This document shows positions 29,927 to 38,901 of a DNA stretch of 57,375 nt, piece by piece. The stretch comes from a virus. Position 1 is the stretch's first letter. Each line of letters starts with the position of its first letter. The translations under genes were made by a program, and so were the position numbers. The stretch spans positions 1 through 57,375 of the IMG/VR virus record IMGVR_UViG_3300025671_000076; one strand, written 5' to 3'. Under the pieces are notes generated by a model. The model was not told the DNA's origin and ran no database searches. It saw only the letters and a list, made by a program, of their open reading frames with translations.

Positions 29927-31157
29927 TTGTCGTATCGTACCATTTTAATGAACCAATAACACCATCATTATTAGATGCACCTTTAGCACATAAAGTTAGT
30001 GTGTCAGATACACCTGCTATTGTTTGTCCAAGTTGATATTCAAAATTAAAACCATCTCCAAAGTTTTCAATAGAAACTCCTTTACCCGATAAATAAGTTC
30101 TATTTATAATCGTTCCTCCTGTTATGGTTTTAGTACCATCTAAATCATACTCTACATCATCAGAATAACTTGTATATGAAAACGCTGTTGAAGGAGTTGC
30201 GTTTTGTCTTAACTGTACTTCAAAGTCAGAATTAGCTACAGCAGAAGCTATAAAACCTTGAGGAATAATAAGTGCATAAGGTCTTCCTGATTTAATTCTA
30301 ATGGTTCCTAAATTATAAAATGTACCAGCTGTTGTTAAAGTAACTCCAGCTAATGAAGCAGTTCCAACTGATTGAATAATTCCTTGTGGAGAATAGCCAC
30401 CTTCAATCATACAAGAAGAACATACTTGTTGTAATACCGCTGCACCAGATATCGTTCCTGTCGTTTCTATTTCATACCTAATAGGTAGGTTTGCAGTTTG
30501 CATATAAACCGTATCTAAATTATTTGCATTTAAAAAAGTATGCGCTGTAATAAATTTACCATCTATTACAAAACCAACTCTAACAGCTCCCATTCCTAAC
30601 CATTCATAATCCGTAAATAAAATAGTTGCTTTAGTTGGGTTTAAATCATATCCACTTGCACCTGTACCATCTAATTTATCACCATTCCAAGCTGACTGTG
30701 CAATTGGATCATCAACACTTGAACCTGATGTATAACTTCTTCTTACAATTTGATAACCTGTGCCAGTGTCTTCAAAAAAGATTCCATTGTTTGCATCAAA
30801 ACTTCCAACACGTTGTTCTAATCCAGATTCTTGTGCATTCATGACAAATGTATTAAATATAAATAATGACTTACCTGGTTGATAAGACATAACTCTTTTG
30901 GATTGTCTAATCACTTTGTCACCACTAGCTGTAGTTACATTTAAATTAACCGTAGATTTATTTGCGGTATAAGTAACCGTTCCTGATCCAGTTAAGTCTT
31001 CATCAAAAAGATTATTTTTTGACATTACATTTGTACTATCAAAAATAGTAAATGGATTAGAAACTCTTAATCTTCCAAATGCATCATAAGCATTTGACCC
31101 GTCTCCACCACCGATTACGGTTGGTTCAACATTAACGTTGTTACATCCTTGGCTCAT
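29919..31157 (-). CDS. Virion structural protein (AFGRLRV family)
   Basis: 412 residues. NAYDAFGRLRVSNPFTIFDS near the N-terminus, EQRVGSFDANNGIFFED, VRRSYTSG, WNGDKLDGTG and YEWLGMGAVRVGFVIDGK are hallmarks of a structural protein family I recall from marine phages. It is beta-rich, probably tail or receptor-attachment. It follows the 55-residue gene 31159-31326 at two bases. Start from ATG 31157. Confidence 0.75.
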   Translation of the reverse strand: MSQGCNNVNVEPTVIGGGDGSNAYDAFGRLRVSNPFTIFDSTNVMSKNNLFDEDLTGSGTVTYTANKSTVNLNVTTASGDKVIRQSKRVMSYQPGKSLFIFNTFVMNAQESGLEQRVGSFDANNGIFFEDTGTGYQIVRRSYTSGSSVDDPIAQSAWNGDKLDGTGASGYDLNPTKATILFTDYEWLGMGAVRVGFVIDGKFITAHTFLNANNLDTVYMQTANLPIRYEIETTGTISGAAVLQQVCSSCMIEGGYSPQGIIQSVGTASLAGVTLTTAGTFYNLGTIRIKSGRPYALIIPQGFIASAVANSDFEVQLRQNATPSTAFSYTSYSDDVEYDLDGTKTITGGTIINRTYLSGKGVSIENFGDGFNFEYQLGQTIAGVSDTLTLCAKGASNNDGVIGSLKWYDTTNG

Positions 31158-31158
31158 A

Positions 31159-31326
31159 TTACCTCATTGTATACCAAGAAACTCTTTCGACTTCTTGTTT
31201 TAATTCTTCTTGATAAGAAGTGTTTAATTTATCTTTCATTGTTTGTAAAGATTGAGAGACCTGTCTTTGGTTTTCTTCAGTATAAACTGGTGTAGGTTCA
31301 GGTATTTGTATATCAATTCTAGCCAT
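31159..31326 (-). CDS. 55-residue helical protein in the tail module
   Basis: ATG at 31326 overlaps the stop of the gp10-like gene (TAATG). After MARIDIQIPEPTPVYTEENQ comes an amphipathic helix (MKDKLNTSYQEELKQEVERV). Similar small linker-like genes occur between tail genes in related phages, as I recall. It could be a tail chaperone or minor virion protein. Confidence 0.6.
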   Translation of the reverse strand: MARIDIQIPEPTPVYTEENQRQVSQSLQTMKDKLNTSYQEELKQEVERVSWYTMR

Positions 31327-33464
31327 TATCTTCTTCCATCAGGTTTTATATCAGCTCTAAAAGTTCCGTATCTCCAATTCTGATCGGTAGAAGTATTTGC
31401 TATTCTTAAACTAGCTGCTCTACCTCTTGCTCTAGTATCCACTTTATCTGTTGATGAATTGACTGTAAAAGGACCTAAGGGAGATGATGAAGAACTATCT
31501 GTAGAATAATTTCTAAGATTTATTGTGACTTCTGCATTTCCAGTTAATAATTTAAAGTCAGGTAAAAATCTTCTCATACTCATAAAGACTTCACCATCTG
31601 TTATATCAAAGTCACCTGATTGTATAAATGCAAGTATTGCTGTTTTATTACCATCAGAATCTACTTCGTTATTACCAACTTCATGCTCATAATAAATAGA
31701 AGCACCATTTACATTAGTTACTCCTTGTATAGTTGGAAAAGTTGGAGTGCCTGAAGAATTAAATTTAGTTGCATATGGATTATCATACAATGTAGCATCA
31801 TGCCAAGAAGTTCTAGCTAAAGATCCAGTTGTCCACGTACGTTCTGTATAATTAAATGTAACAACTCTATCTGGTTCTACTGAACCTGCTTTAGGATAGA
31901 ACCAAGATATTTCTTCATACAAATGATTTAATCCAGCATATACTTGTTCACCTGCATTGTAATTAATTCCTAAATTATTTCCTTTATCTGTAAATACAAA
32001 ATCTTCTACCAAACAAGGTACATTTTTAACTGTACCATCATAAACAAAAAATCCACCTGCTTGACCCATCCACCATACAGCTCCATTAACATATTTAATT
32101 GCATGTTGTCCGATTGCTCCACAGTTAGAACCTACCTGTCTAATAGAAAATGTAAATGGTGGACCAACAAACTGCATGACATATGCAGAGGTGTCGGTAA
32201 GAATTAAGATATAATCTTTACCTTTTACCGCTCCTATAATTTTTACACCAGAATCTAATCTAAAAGTTCCTGCAGTATTTGTAGAGGTAGGAGTATAATC
32301 AGCAATACTCTCTTGATCAGAAAATCTAATAAACATTTTATCTTGTGATGATTCACTACCTATAGTTGTTTCAGTTCCAAGAATAATTAAATGTCTATCT
32401 CTTTCAGATACAATAGACATTACTGATCGTGTTGGAGCTCCACTTATAACTGCTGCTCTTGTTTGTAATGCAGAAGAAGATGCTTGAAGTGGATCCCAAT
32501 AATAAGTTTTTCCATTTTTTACAGTTGCAATAAGTTTTTGTCCAAAATGATCTAGTGACCATGAAGCTGGATCTAGTAATACAGAAGAGCTTGTAGATGA
32601 TTCTCCCCATGCAGTATAAAATTCTACTGATGCTCCATCAGCATGAGCCGAACGTGTTCCTGCTACATCTCTCGTAATCCCTGTTAAATCATTACCAGAT
32701 ACTCCAGTATAAGAAATAAATTCTGCTCCAACTTTAATTGTGCCTGATGTTGGAAATCCAGTAACTGTATTTAGTGTAATATCAGTCCCAGTTCCTCCAG
32801 TTCCGTTAGTGTCATCTAACAATGCTCCGTTTAAAGTAGAAATAACTCCAGAGGCACCACCAAATGTTGAAGTGCCCCAACCGTAACCATAACTTTGTGT
32901 AAGTGGTCCTGGTTTAATATATGGATTAACGGTTGCAGCTCCACCTGCAGAAATAGTTGCTGTTGCAGCAGTTGCCATTGTAATTGTAAAAGTATCATTT
33001 GTTGGAACAGTCACTACTTCAAAAGTATTTGTTTCAAAGTCTGCTGCTACATATCCTGCGCCAGGTGTTGTAACTGATGTAAATGTAAATAAATCTCCTG
33101 CAAATAATCCATGGGCTACTTTGTTTACAGTAACTGTAGCCGATGTATCTGTAGTATCAAATGTAATTCCAGTAATGGCTGTATCTAATGGAGTAATATC
33201 ATAAAAGGCTCCTTCATAATAAATTGCTAATATTCTATTTGTTCCAAGAGCAGCGTATCTTCTACCGTCTAAATCTGCCCAAACAAGCTGTTCTCTTACA
33301 GCACCAACTAATGTATCTCCGTTAATTTGTTGCCAACCCCCTATTTTTTCTGGAAGTCCATATCTAAATCTAACAAAATCCCCATCAGTCCACTGTCCCT
33401 CAGCTCCTGTTGCAGTTACTTGTTTGTTAAATCCTGGCGCTATTTGTACGTTTGTTAAAGGCAT
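31326..33464 (-). CDS. P22 gp10-like tail (stabilisation) protein
   Basis: 712 residues. The N-terminus (MPLTNVQIAPGFNKQVTATG, then WTDGDFVRFRYGLPEKIGGW) and the repeated beta-blade-like sequence (TFRLDSGVKIIGAVKGKDYI, VMQFVGPPFTFSIRQVG) match the P22 gp10/phage stabilisation family. These proteins sit below the gp4-like adaptor and close the head exit. Residues 100-290 hold an inserted Thr/Ala/Gly-rich part. An extended -10 promoter lies just upstream. Confidence 0.75.
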   Translation of the reverse strand: MPLTNVQIAPGFNKQVTATGAEGQWTDGDFVRFRYGLPEKIGGWQQINGDTLVGAVREQLVWADLDGRRYAALGTNRILAIYYEGAFYDITPLDTAITGITFDTTDTSATVTVNKVAHGLFAGDLFTFTSVTTPGAGYVAADFETNTFEVVTVPTNDTFTITMATAATATISAGGAATVNPYIKPGPLTQSYGYGWGTSTFGGASGVISTLNGALLDDTNGTGGTGTDITLNTVTGFPTSGTIKVGAEFISYTGVSGNDLTGITRDVAGTRSAHADGASVEFYTAWGESSTSSSVLLDPASWSLDHFGQKLIATVKNGKTYYWDPLQASSSALQTRAAVISGAPTRSVMSIVSERDRHLIILGTETTIGSESSQDKMFIRFSDQESIADYTPTSTNTAGTFRLDSGVKIIGAVKGKDYILILTDTSAYVMQFVGPPFTFSIRQVGSNCGAIGQHAIKYVNGAVWWMGQAGGFFVYDGTVKNVPCLVEDFVFTDKGNNLGINYNAGEQVYAGLNHLYEEISWFYPKAGSVEPDRVVTFNYTERTWTTGSLARTSWHDATLYDNPYATKFNSSGTPTFPTIQGVTNVNGASIYYEHEVGNNEVDSDGNKTAILAFIQSGDFDITDGEVFMSMRRFLPDFKLLTGNAEVTINLRNYSTDSSSSSPLGPFTVNSSTDKVDTRARGRAASLRIANTSTDQNWRYGTFRADIKPDGRR

Positions 33465-33469
33465 ATCGA

Positions 33470-33478
33470 ATTATACCA
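33470..33478 (-). promoter_or_regulatory. Extended -10 promoter for 31326-33464
   Basis: TGGTATAAT on the minus strand (33478-33470), a perfect TATAAT with an extended -10 TG. It is about 6 bases from the ATG, so the message would be leaderless. No good -35. Confidence 0.45.
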
Positions 33479-33508
33479 CGTTAGAATTATTAAATCTATT
33501 ATATATAT

Positions 33509-33733
33509 TTATTTAAGTTTTACTTCTGAATCATCAAATGAGATTTTGTCTTGAAATTTAGGGTCAAGTTTTAAATATTTTTGGTGTATTTCAGCTACAA
33601 TTCTAGCAAGACCATTAACAAAATGTCTTCCATCATCATAATTAATTGTGACCTTACCTTTGTCGTTTATTAACTTTGCTTCTTCTTTAGTAAATACAAT
33701 TTTACAATTATCTTCTTCCCAAATAAATTTCAT
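33509..33733 (-). CDS. Small hypothetical protein
   Basis: 74 residues, MKFIWEEDNCKIVFTKEEAK... with a short beta part and a helix (FVNGLARIVAEIHQKYLKLD). No family recognised. It is one base downstream of the oxygenase-like gene 33735-34271, so the pair is probably coupled. Confidence 0.55.
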   Translation of the reverse strand: MKFIWEEDNCKIVFTKEEAKLINDKGKVTINYDDGRHFVNGLARIVAEIHQKYLKLDPKFQDKISFDDSEVKLK

Positions 33734-33734
33734 A

Positions 33735-34271
33735 TCAATTTTTAGGTATCCCTAAAGTTTGTCTACCATCCCATTTAAGATTTTTAAATTCACCATTTTT
33801 TAAAACATAATGAAAAAAAATTTGAAAAGAATAATCTCCATTATATTCTTCTCTCCAATGTTCTAACTTTCCACCAAAATACAAAACACCATCTCCTGGT
33901 TTAATTATTATTTTTTCTCCATCTATGAAAAGAGGCCACTCATTATCTGCCTTAACATTTACACTAATAGTTACTTCACAAGAAGGTCTGTCTGTGTGTT
34001 TTTTTAAACTAGAAAATTTTTTATACAATCTCCAAAAACTGTAAGTTTCAATTAATTCAAAGTTACTTGCTTTTTCAAATATTTGTTTTTTAGACTCCAA
34101 CAAAGAATCCGTAACAGGATCTCCGTATCTAATCGTTTCATTTAAAGGTGTTTGTTGGCAAAAAGTAGTTTGATTGCTAAGGTTATATAATTTTGCATAA
34201 TTAAATAATAGTTCTCTTTCATCATTAGAAAGTATATTTTTAATATAAATATATTTATTTAAATCATCCAT
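33735..34271 (-). CDS. 2-oxoglutarate/Fe(II) oxygenase-like protein D
   Basis: 178 residues. H92-T-D94 (KKHTDRPSCEVTISVNV) and H138 (GGKLEHWREEY) form the facial triad of the double-stranded beta-helix fold, with GDGVLYFGG between, as in prolyl-hydroxylase-like enzymes. The usual distal Arg is not clear; the equivalent strand reads FQIFFHYV. It is one of a pair with 34259-34828 (overlap 13 bases). Substrate unknown. Confidence 0.65.
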   Translation of the reverse strand: MDDLNKYIYIKNILSNDERELLFNYAKLYNLSNQTTFCQQTPLNETIRYGDPVTDSLLESKKQIFEKASNFELIETYSFWRLYKKFSSLKKHTDRPSCEVTISVNVKADNEWPLFIDGEKIIIKPGDGVLYFGGKLEHWREEYNGDYSFQIFFHYVLKNGEFKNLKWDGRQTLGIPKN

Positions 34272-34828
34272 GATACAATAGTAAATCTTGTTCCTTCAAT
34301 TACTGGTGTTGCTTGATGTGGGTATAAAAAGTTACTTGGCCATAAAACAATTTTTCCAGGTTGTGGTTTTATTTCTAAAATTAAATTTTTTTGATTAGGT
34401 TCAAAAAACTGTAAATAACCTCCTTCATAATCATTATTTAAAAAAATAATAGCAGAAAGTTCTCTATGAGTTTTAAGACCACTATCATTATGTGTTTTAT
34501 AAAAACCACCCTTATTATATTTTAATAAAGTTATACCTTCAATTACTGATATTCGATAATCTATTTCTCTTTCATTAAAATATTTTTCAGAAGTATTTAC
34601 TAAACCTGCACAAATTAAATTAAACCAATGTGCTTCAGTAATTCCCTTAAACTTTGACAGACCATAATTTTTTACATCTCTGATATTTTTATTAATTTTA
34701 GAAGATCCATCATTTGATATAATAGATGCTTCTTCAAACTCTTCTATATTACCAAACGTTTTTAAAAAAGCTGAAACATGTTCTGGAGTAAAAAAATTAT
34801 AAACTCCAATAAAATTTTTTATCTCCAT
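34259..34828 (-). CDS. Prolyl-4-hydroxylase-like oxygenase E
   Basis: 189 residues. H113-N-D115 (GGFYKTHNDSGL), EGGYLQFFEP, PGKIVLWPSNFLYPH (H171) and R181 (GTRFTIVSW) give a complete P4Hc-type site: H-x-D, distal His and the Arg that holds 2-oxoglutarate. This is the most complete of the five. It overlaps 34819-35565 by 10 bases. A substrate in the tail proteins or in the host is possible. Confidence 0.8.
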   Translation of the reverse strand: MEIKNFIGVYNFFTPEHVSAFLKTFGNIEEFEEASIISNDGSSKINKNIRDVKNYGLSKFKGITEAHWFNLICAGLVNTSEKYFNEREIDYRISVIEGITLLKYNKGGFYKTHNDSGLKTHRELSAIIFLNNDYEGGYLQFFEPNQKNLILEIKPQPGKIVLWPSNFLYPHQATPVIEGTRFTIVSWMI

Positions 34829-35565
34829 TTTTGTTTATTCCAAAGAGTTTTTTCATACCACTTCATTAAAAAAGTAGTCATTTGAAAAAGAATAGAATCC
34901 ATTTTTTTTTCGTCCCATTCTTCAATTTTCATTTTCCAACTTTCTTTTTTAAACGGAAAGACACTAGCAATAGGAGTTCCTTTTTCTAAAACCCAAGTAC
35001 CTTCTTTTTTAATTACACAGGGAAAATTTGTAGGTAAAGCACAAGGCCCGTCTACAATTCCTGAAAAAATTTCAAATCTTTTTTCAGCTCTATTAATAGG
35101 TTGCATATAAAAAACTGAATAACCTTTTGGAACAAGGATAGTCCAAGGATTTAAAATCTTAAATATAGGAAAATTTTTATTTTCTTTGACAAAGGGGCAT
35201 TTTTTTCCTCCTACTTGATCTATATTATGTACTTCTCCATGTGTACCCATGTTTACACCTATATATTGTTTTTTATCTCTAAAAAAACCCATAGAGTTTG
35301 CATACTCCAACCAAGCATTTAACTTGTCGTCTGGACCTTTTACGTTAAAATTAATTTTTTGGTCAATAGGATTTTTTAAAATATAGCCCGCAGTAAGACT
35401 ATCTAAAAAAGGTTTACAAGCTTTGATAGTACGTTCTGTATGGATATCAGGATTTGGTACATCTTTGTACCACTGTGGTATATTAAGTATTGCAGGTTCT
35501 GGATGAATGGATTTGTCTTTTACAATATTTGGATGAGCTGCAAAAGTAATTATTCTTTCATTCAT
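34819..35565 (-). CDS. Conserved phage protein of unknown function, DUF6065-like
   Basis: 248 residues. PAILNIPQWYKDVPNPD, TIKACKPFLDSLTAGYIL and CPFVKENKNFPIFKILNPW followed by YSVFYMQPINRAEKRFEIFS fit a family I remember from marine phages as DUF6065. There is no known catalytic motif. It sits among oxygenases and tail genes, which suggests a shared function, perhaps modification. The family number is from memory and should be tested. Confidence 0.55.
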   Translation of the reverse strand: MNERIITFAAHPNIVKDKSIHPEPAILNIPQWYKDVPNPDIHTERTIKACKPFLDSLTAGYILKNPIDQKINFNVKGPDDKLNAWLEYANSMGFFRDKKQYIGVNMGTHGEVHNIDQVGGKKCPFVKENKNFPIFKILNPWTILVPKGYSVFYMQPINRAEKRFEIFSGIVDGPCALPTNFPCVIKKEGTWVLEKGTPIASVFPFKKESWKMKIEEWDEKKMDSILFQMTTFLMKWYEKTLWNKQKWR

Positions 35566-36002
35566 TAGAGTTCCATCGAAGACGGAACCTGTATATCATT
35601 TTTTATTAAACAATCAACCCAATTATAACCTGTGATAGGATAGGTCAAAGAATCTATATTAATAGCTTTTAAAGTATTTAAATTAGTAGTCCAAATCGCA
35701 GGAGGATTTGTTGCAAATTGAATTGCTGTTTCGAGATTTTTTATAAGCTTATTCAGTTCTGATCTTATATCCTCTACACTAAAAGAATCTTGAACTCCCT
35801 GGTTATCAATCAAGGAAATATTTAAAGGCTGGCGTGAAGTAAAAACTTTATTTCCTGATTGAAGTAAAGAATAATCTGCATCTGAAATTTCTTCATAAGA
35901 AGAAATATCGACAAAATTATTTATCCAAAAATCTCTGGATTCTATATCTTCACAAATTCTTATATAATGATTATCTGTATTTTTTAAAACAAACTTTGCC
36001 AT
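35565..36002 (-). CDS. Small protein downstream of tail fibre, possible chaperone
   Basis: 145 residues with an N-terminal strand-rich part (MAKFVLKNTDNHYIRICEDI) and a long helix (VEDIRSELNKLIKNLETAIQ). It follows the fibre gene by two bases and its stop overlaps the next start. Position after the fibre is where fibre-assembly chaperones are often found, but there is no sequence motif to confirm this. Confidence 0.5.
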   Translation of the reverse strand: MAKFVLKNTDNHYIRICEDIESRDFWINNFVDISSYEEISDADYSLLQSGNKVFTSRQPLNISLIDNQGVQDSFSVEDIRSELNKLIKNLETAIQFATNPPAIWTTNLNTLKAINIDSLTYPITGYNWVDCLIKNDIQVPSSMEL

Positions 36003-36004
36003 AA

Positions 36005-37225
36005 TTATGTTCCTGAGTTGTCATAAAGTAAGAAAAATCCTGGAGTGCCAGGAGTTGAATTATTAGTAGCTCTTGCGGCTCCGGCACCACCTGTTCCTTT
36101 GTTATAGTAAATAGTTTCTGAACCCGTTAAACCGGTTTGAGCTCCTGGAGAACTTCCTGGATTACCGGGTTGACTTAAAACACCACCGTTTCCACCATTA
36201 GCAGTTCCAATACTTGTAACATTTGTAGCCCCTCCTGGAGATCCAGCATCAAAACCATTACCTTTGCCTCCACCATTTCCTACTGAGTATGGATAACCTG
36301 TACCGCCTGTAATTGGAGCAAAATAAAAACCAAATCCTCCATCACCGCCAGCACCACCACTAGCCTGATTATTAGGGTTTCCACCACCAGATCCTCCACC
36401 GCCACCGCCTTTTATAAAAGCTGACGCATTGTTTGCGGCTGGGTTAGCTGTGTATGTTCCTGTAGCACCACCATTAAAAGCATGAGATCTAACAACGTCT
36501 TGAGCACCTGATGCCCCACTTGATGCAGCAGTAATTCTTCCATCAGCATCTACAGTAATTGTAGCTGAAGTATATTCTGCAGCAGTAACGCCAGTTGAAA
36601 TTAATTGATCTGGACCAACTGAGTCAGTAGCAAGTTTTGCTTGTGTAATTGTAGATTGAGCAATTTTATCAGCAGTAACTGCTGATGCAGCAAGTTTTGC
36701 TTCTGTAACATTTAAGTTTGAAATTTTTGCAGTAGTCACCGCATTGTCAGAAAGTTTTGCAGTAGAAATTGCAGCATCATCAATTTGTGCTGTAGCAATT
36801 GTTCCACCCAAAGTGTTTAATGCAATCTCGTTTAAATTTGTTCCATCAGAATAAGCAGCAACGATTGCAGCTTCACCTGCAGTAAAACCAGTTCCACTTA
36901 CAGTTTTAATTGTTAAATTTGTTACACCTGTTACAGCAGATAAATCAAAGATATAAAATTTTTCAATTGAGTCTGGAATAGTTACAGTTGATGCAGTTGT
37001 TAAAGTTCCAGTAAACTTTAAAACCATGTTTCTTGCATTTGAGATAGCTTTATCTGTCATTGCAAGAGCAACAGTTCCACCATCAGAAAGTGCTACTGAT
37101 TCAAAACCTGCAATTGCTTGTTGAATTAAGTTTAAGTTATTATTTGTATTTTCACCCCATGTACCAGCGTTTTCGCCAGTTTGCATTAATTCGAGTTTTA
37201 GATCTGTTGAATAACTAGATGCCAT
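36005..37225 (-). CDS. Tail fibre with poly-glycine C-terminal domain
   Basis: 406 residues. The N-terminal 90 residues (MASSYSTDLKLELMQTGENA) look like the virion-attachment domain. Residues about 140-210 hold short repeats (AAISTAKLSDNAVTTAKI and similar) that form a triple-stranded shaft. From about 270 the sequence is Gly/Asn-rich (GGGGGGSGGGNPNNQASGGA), as in phage adhesins with polyglycine helix bundles that bind host surfaces. AGGAGAC precedes the ATG. It may be the main receptor-binding protein. Confidence 0.75.
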   Translation of the reverse strand: MASSYSTDLKLELMQTGENAGTWGENTNNNLNLIQQAIAGFESVALSDGGTVALAMTDKAISNARNMVLKFTGTLTTASTVTIPDSIEKFYIFDLSAVTGVTNLTIKTVSGTGFTAGEAAIVAAYSDGTNLNEIALNTLGGTIATAQIDDAAISTAKLSDNAVTTAKISNLNVTEAKLAASAVTADKIAQSTITQAKLATDSVGPDQLISTGVTAAEYTSATITVDADGRITAASSGASGAQDVVRSHAFNGGATGTYTANPAANNASAFIKGGGGGGSGGGNPNNQASGGAGGDGGFGFYFAPITGGTGYPYSVGNGGGKGNGFDAGSPGGATNVTSIGTANGGNGGVLSQPGNPGSSPGAQTGLTGSETIYYNKGTGGAGAARATNNSTPGTPGFFLLYDNSGT

Positions 37226-37262
37226 AAATTTTGTCTCCTAAATAATTATAATTTTACCTTAA

Positions 37263-38417
37263 TCATGCAGCTAAATCAACCTCTGTCCATACATTACTTA
37301 CGCCAGGATCAATCTCTTGCCATGCTGTGATATTAGTACTTCCTATTGAACTAGTCAATTCTATGCCTGTAACATCAACATCTGCGTTAGCAACAATACC
37401 TTCTTCACCTAAGAATAAGGTCATTTCAATGCCTGTTACGTCATATATAGTGTTTTGCTCTACCTGTCCTATAGAGCTTGTTAATTCAATACCTGTTATT
37501 GTTACATTCGCGTCTGCAGTAACTGTCTCTTCTCCAATAGAGCTTGTTAATTCAATACCTGTAACAGACACATTTCCATCAGCTACAACTGTTTCATTTC
37601 CAATAGAACTTGTAAGCTCTTGTCCTGTTATATCTACATTTGCAGTACCTGTGACTGTTTCATCACCAATGGATGAAGTAAGCTCTAATCCAGTAACGGA
37701 TACTGTAACTCCTATATCAAATGTTACTTGTCCAATTTCTGTATCTAAATTATCATCAATAACATTTACAGTTACATTACCCCCTGCCTCAATATCTACA
37801 GGTCTAATAGAGATAGTCATTTCACTACCAACAACAGATAGTGCTTGTACCTCTCCTACAGATAAGGTTGCTTGTATTCCTGTAACGTCAATATTGGCAT
37901 CTCCAGTCATTGTGATTTGACCTGGAGTAGCTGTTAACTCTTGTCCAGTTGGACTTGCGCTAGCACCTGCCGTAATTTCAGCAACTGCACCTACAGATAT
38001 TGTAGCTGACACGGATCCTGTTTGAGCAGAATAAGCATCTCCCCATACCATTGATCCCCAAGAATCTCTTCCCCATCCTGCACCAATTAAAAACTGATCA
38101 TCAATAGTGACAGCACCTGGTGTTGTAGTTAATTGTGAGCCAGTTACATCTTGTTGAATACCTCTTGCAATATCTTCCTCTCCCATAGAAAGATTTGCTT
38201 GAATACCTGTAACTGATACATCTGCTGACGCACCTGAAACAGCTCCTGCATTAGTAAATGTGAGTTGTGATCCTGTTACATCAACATTTGCGTTAGCTTG
38301 AGTTGTTGATTGCTCTGTAGATGTGGTTAATGATACGCCACTGACTGAGACGGTTTCGTCAGATAGGTCTCCCCAATCTGATGCTCCCCATGTTTTATTA
38401 CCCCATCCAGTGGCCAT
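37263..38417 (-). CDS. Tandem-repeat virion protein, fibre- or adhesin-like
   Basis: 384 residues with an N-terminal Trp-rich motif (GWGNKTWGASDWGD) repeated near residue 110 (GWGRDSWGSMVWGD). The rest consists of about 12 repeats of roughly 22 residues with the core VTG-IELTSSIG-ETVTADANV. Few charged residues, no membrane segment. Repeats are also near-identical at DNA level in the last third. It is similar in form to marine phage fibre-type proteins. Repeat number may vary between strains. Confidence 0.65.
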   Translation of the reverse strand: MATGWGNKTWGASDWGDLSDETVSVSGVSLTTSTEQSTTQANANVDVTGSQLTFTNAGAVSGASADVSVTGIQANLSMGEEDIARGIQQDVTGSQLTTTPGAVTIDDQFLIGAGWGRDSWGSMVWGDAYSAQTGSVSATISVGAVAEITAGASASPTGQELTATPGQITMTGDANIDVTGIQATLSVGEVQALSVVGSEMTISIRPVDIEAGGNVTVNVIDDNLDTEIGQVTFDIGVTVSVTGLELTSSIGDETVTGTANVDITGQELTSSIGNETVVADGNVSVTGIELTSSIGEETVTADANVTITGIELTSSIGQVEQNTIYDVTGIEMTLFLGEEGIVANADVDVTGIELTSSIGSTNITAWQEIDPGVSNVWTEVDLAA

Positions 38418-38436
38418 ATCATTTTATTTCCTTTAA

Positions 38437-38883
38437 TTAAGCAATTCTTAAAATCGCAGCAGAAGTTGTGAATGCAGGGAACTGGATTGTAAATGTTCCA
38501 GATGTTGCAGTCTTGTCTCCACCGAAATCTAATACAGCAACCGCTTCAGTAGTACCTGTACCACCGTCAGTAGTTGTATTGTAAATTAAAGCACCTCTTG
38601 CTGTTAGTGTAACACCAGTAAAAGATAAGTTAGCGAAGCTAGTAATAGCGACACCAGATGATACCTTAACACCTTGGTTAACTAAAGCTTTACCACCTGC
38701 AGTGTAACCTGCCGGTGAAGATACTTCAGAAGTTGATGAATAGTTAGTAGTTGATGCACCGATAGCTGCAGCAGAAGTATACATTGCTAAATTAAATGTA
38801 TCTCCACCACTATCGAAATCATGCTCACCACCCATCAATTGTTTTTTGAATGAATTGCAAATTGCATTAGTTGTAATAGCCAT
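38437..38883 (-). CDS. Virion structural protein
   Basis: 148 residues. ICNSFKKQLMGGEHDFDSGG, FNLAMYTSAAAIGAS, AGYTAGGKALVNQG and TARGALIYNTT are the hallmarks of a structural protein I recall as very common in marine phages, probably a tail or fibre-base component. Beta-rich and low in charge. It lies between the adaptor-type genes and the repeat protein. Confidence 0.7.
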   Translation of the reverse strand: MAITTNAICNSFKKQLMGGEHDFDSGGDTFNLAMYTSAAAIGASTTNYSSTSEVSSPAGYTAGGKALVNQGVKVSSGVAITSFANLSFTGVTLTARGALIYNTTTDGGTGTTEAVAVLDFGGDKTATSGTFTIQFPAFTTSAAILRIA

Positions 38884-38901
38884 AATTATTCTCCTTTAAT
38901 T

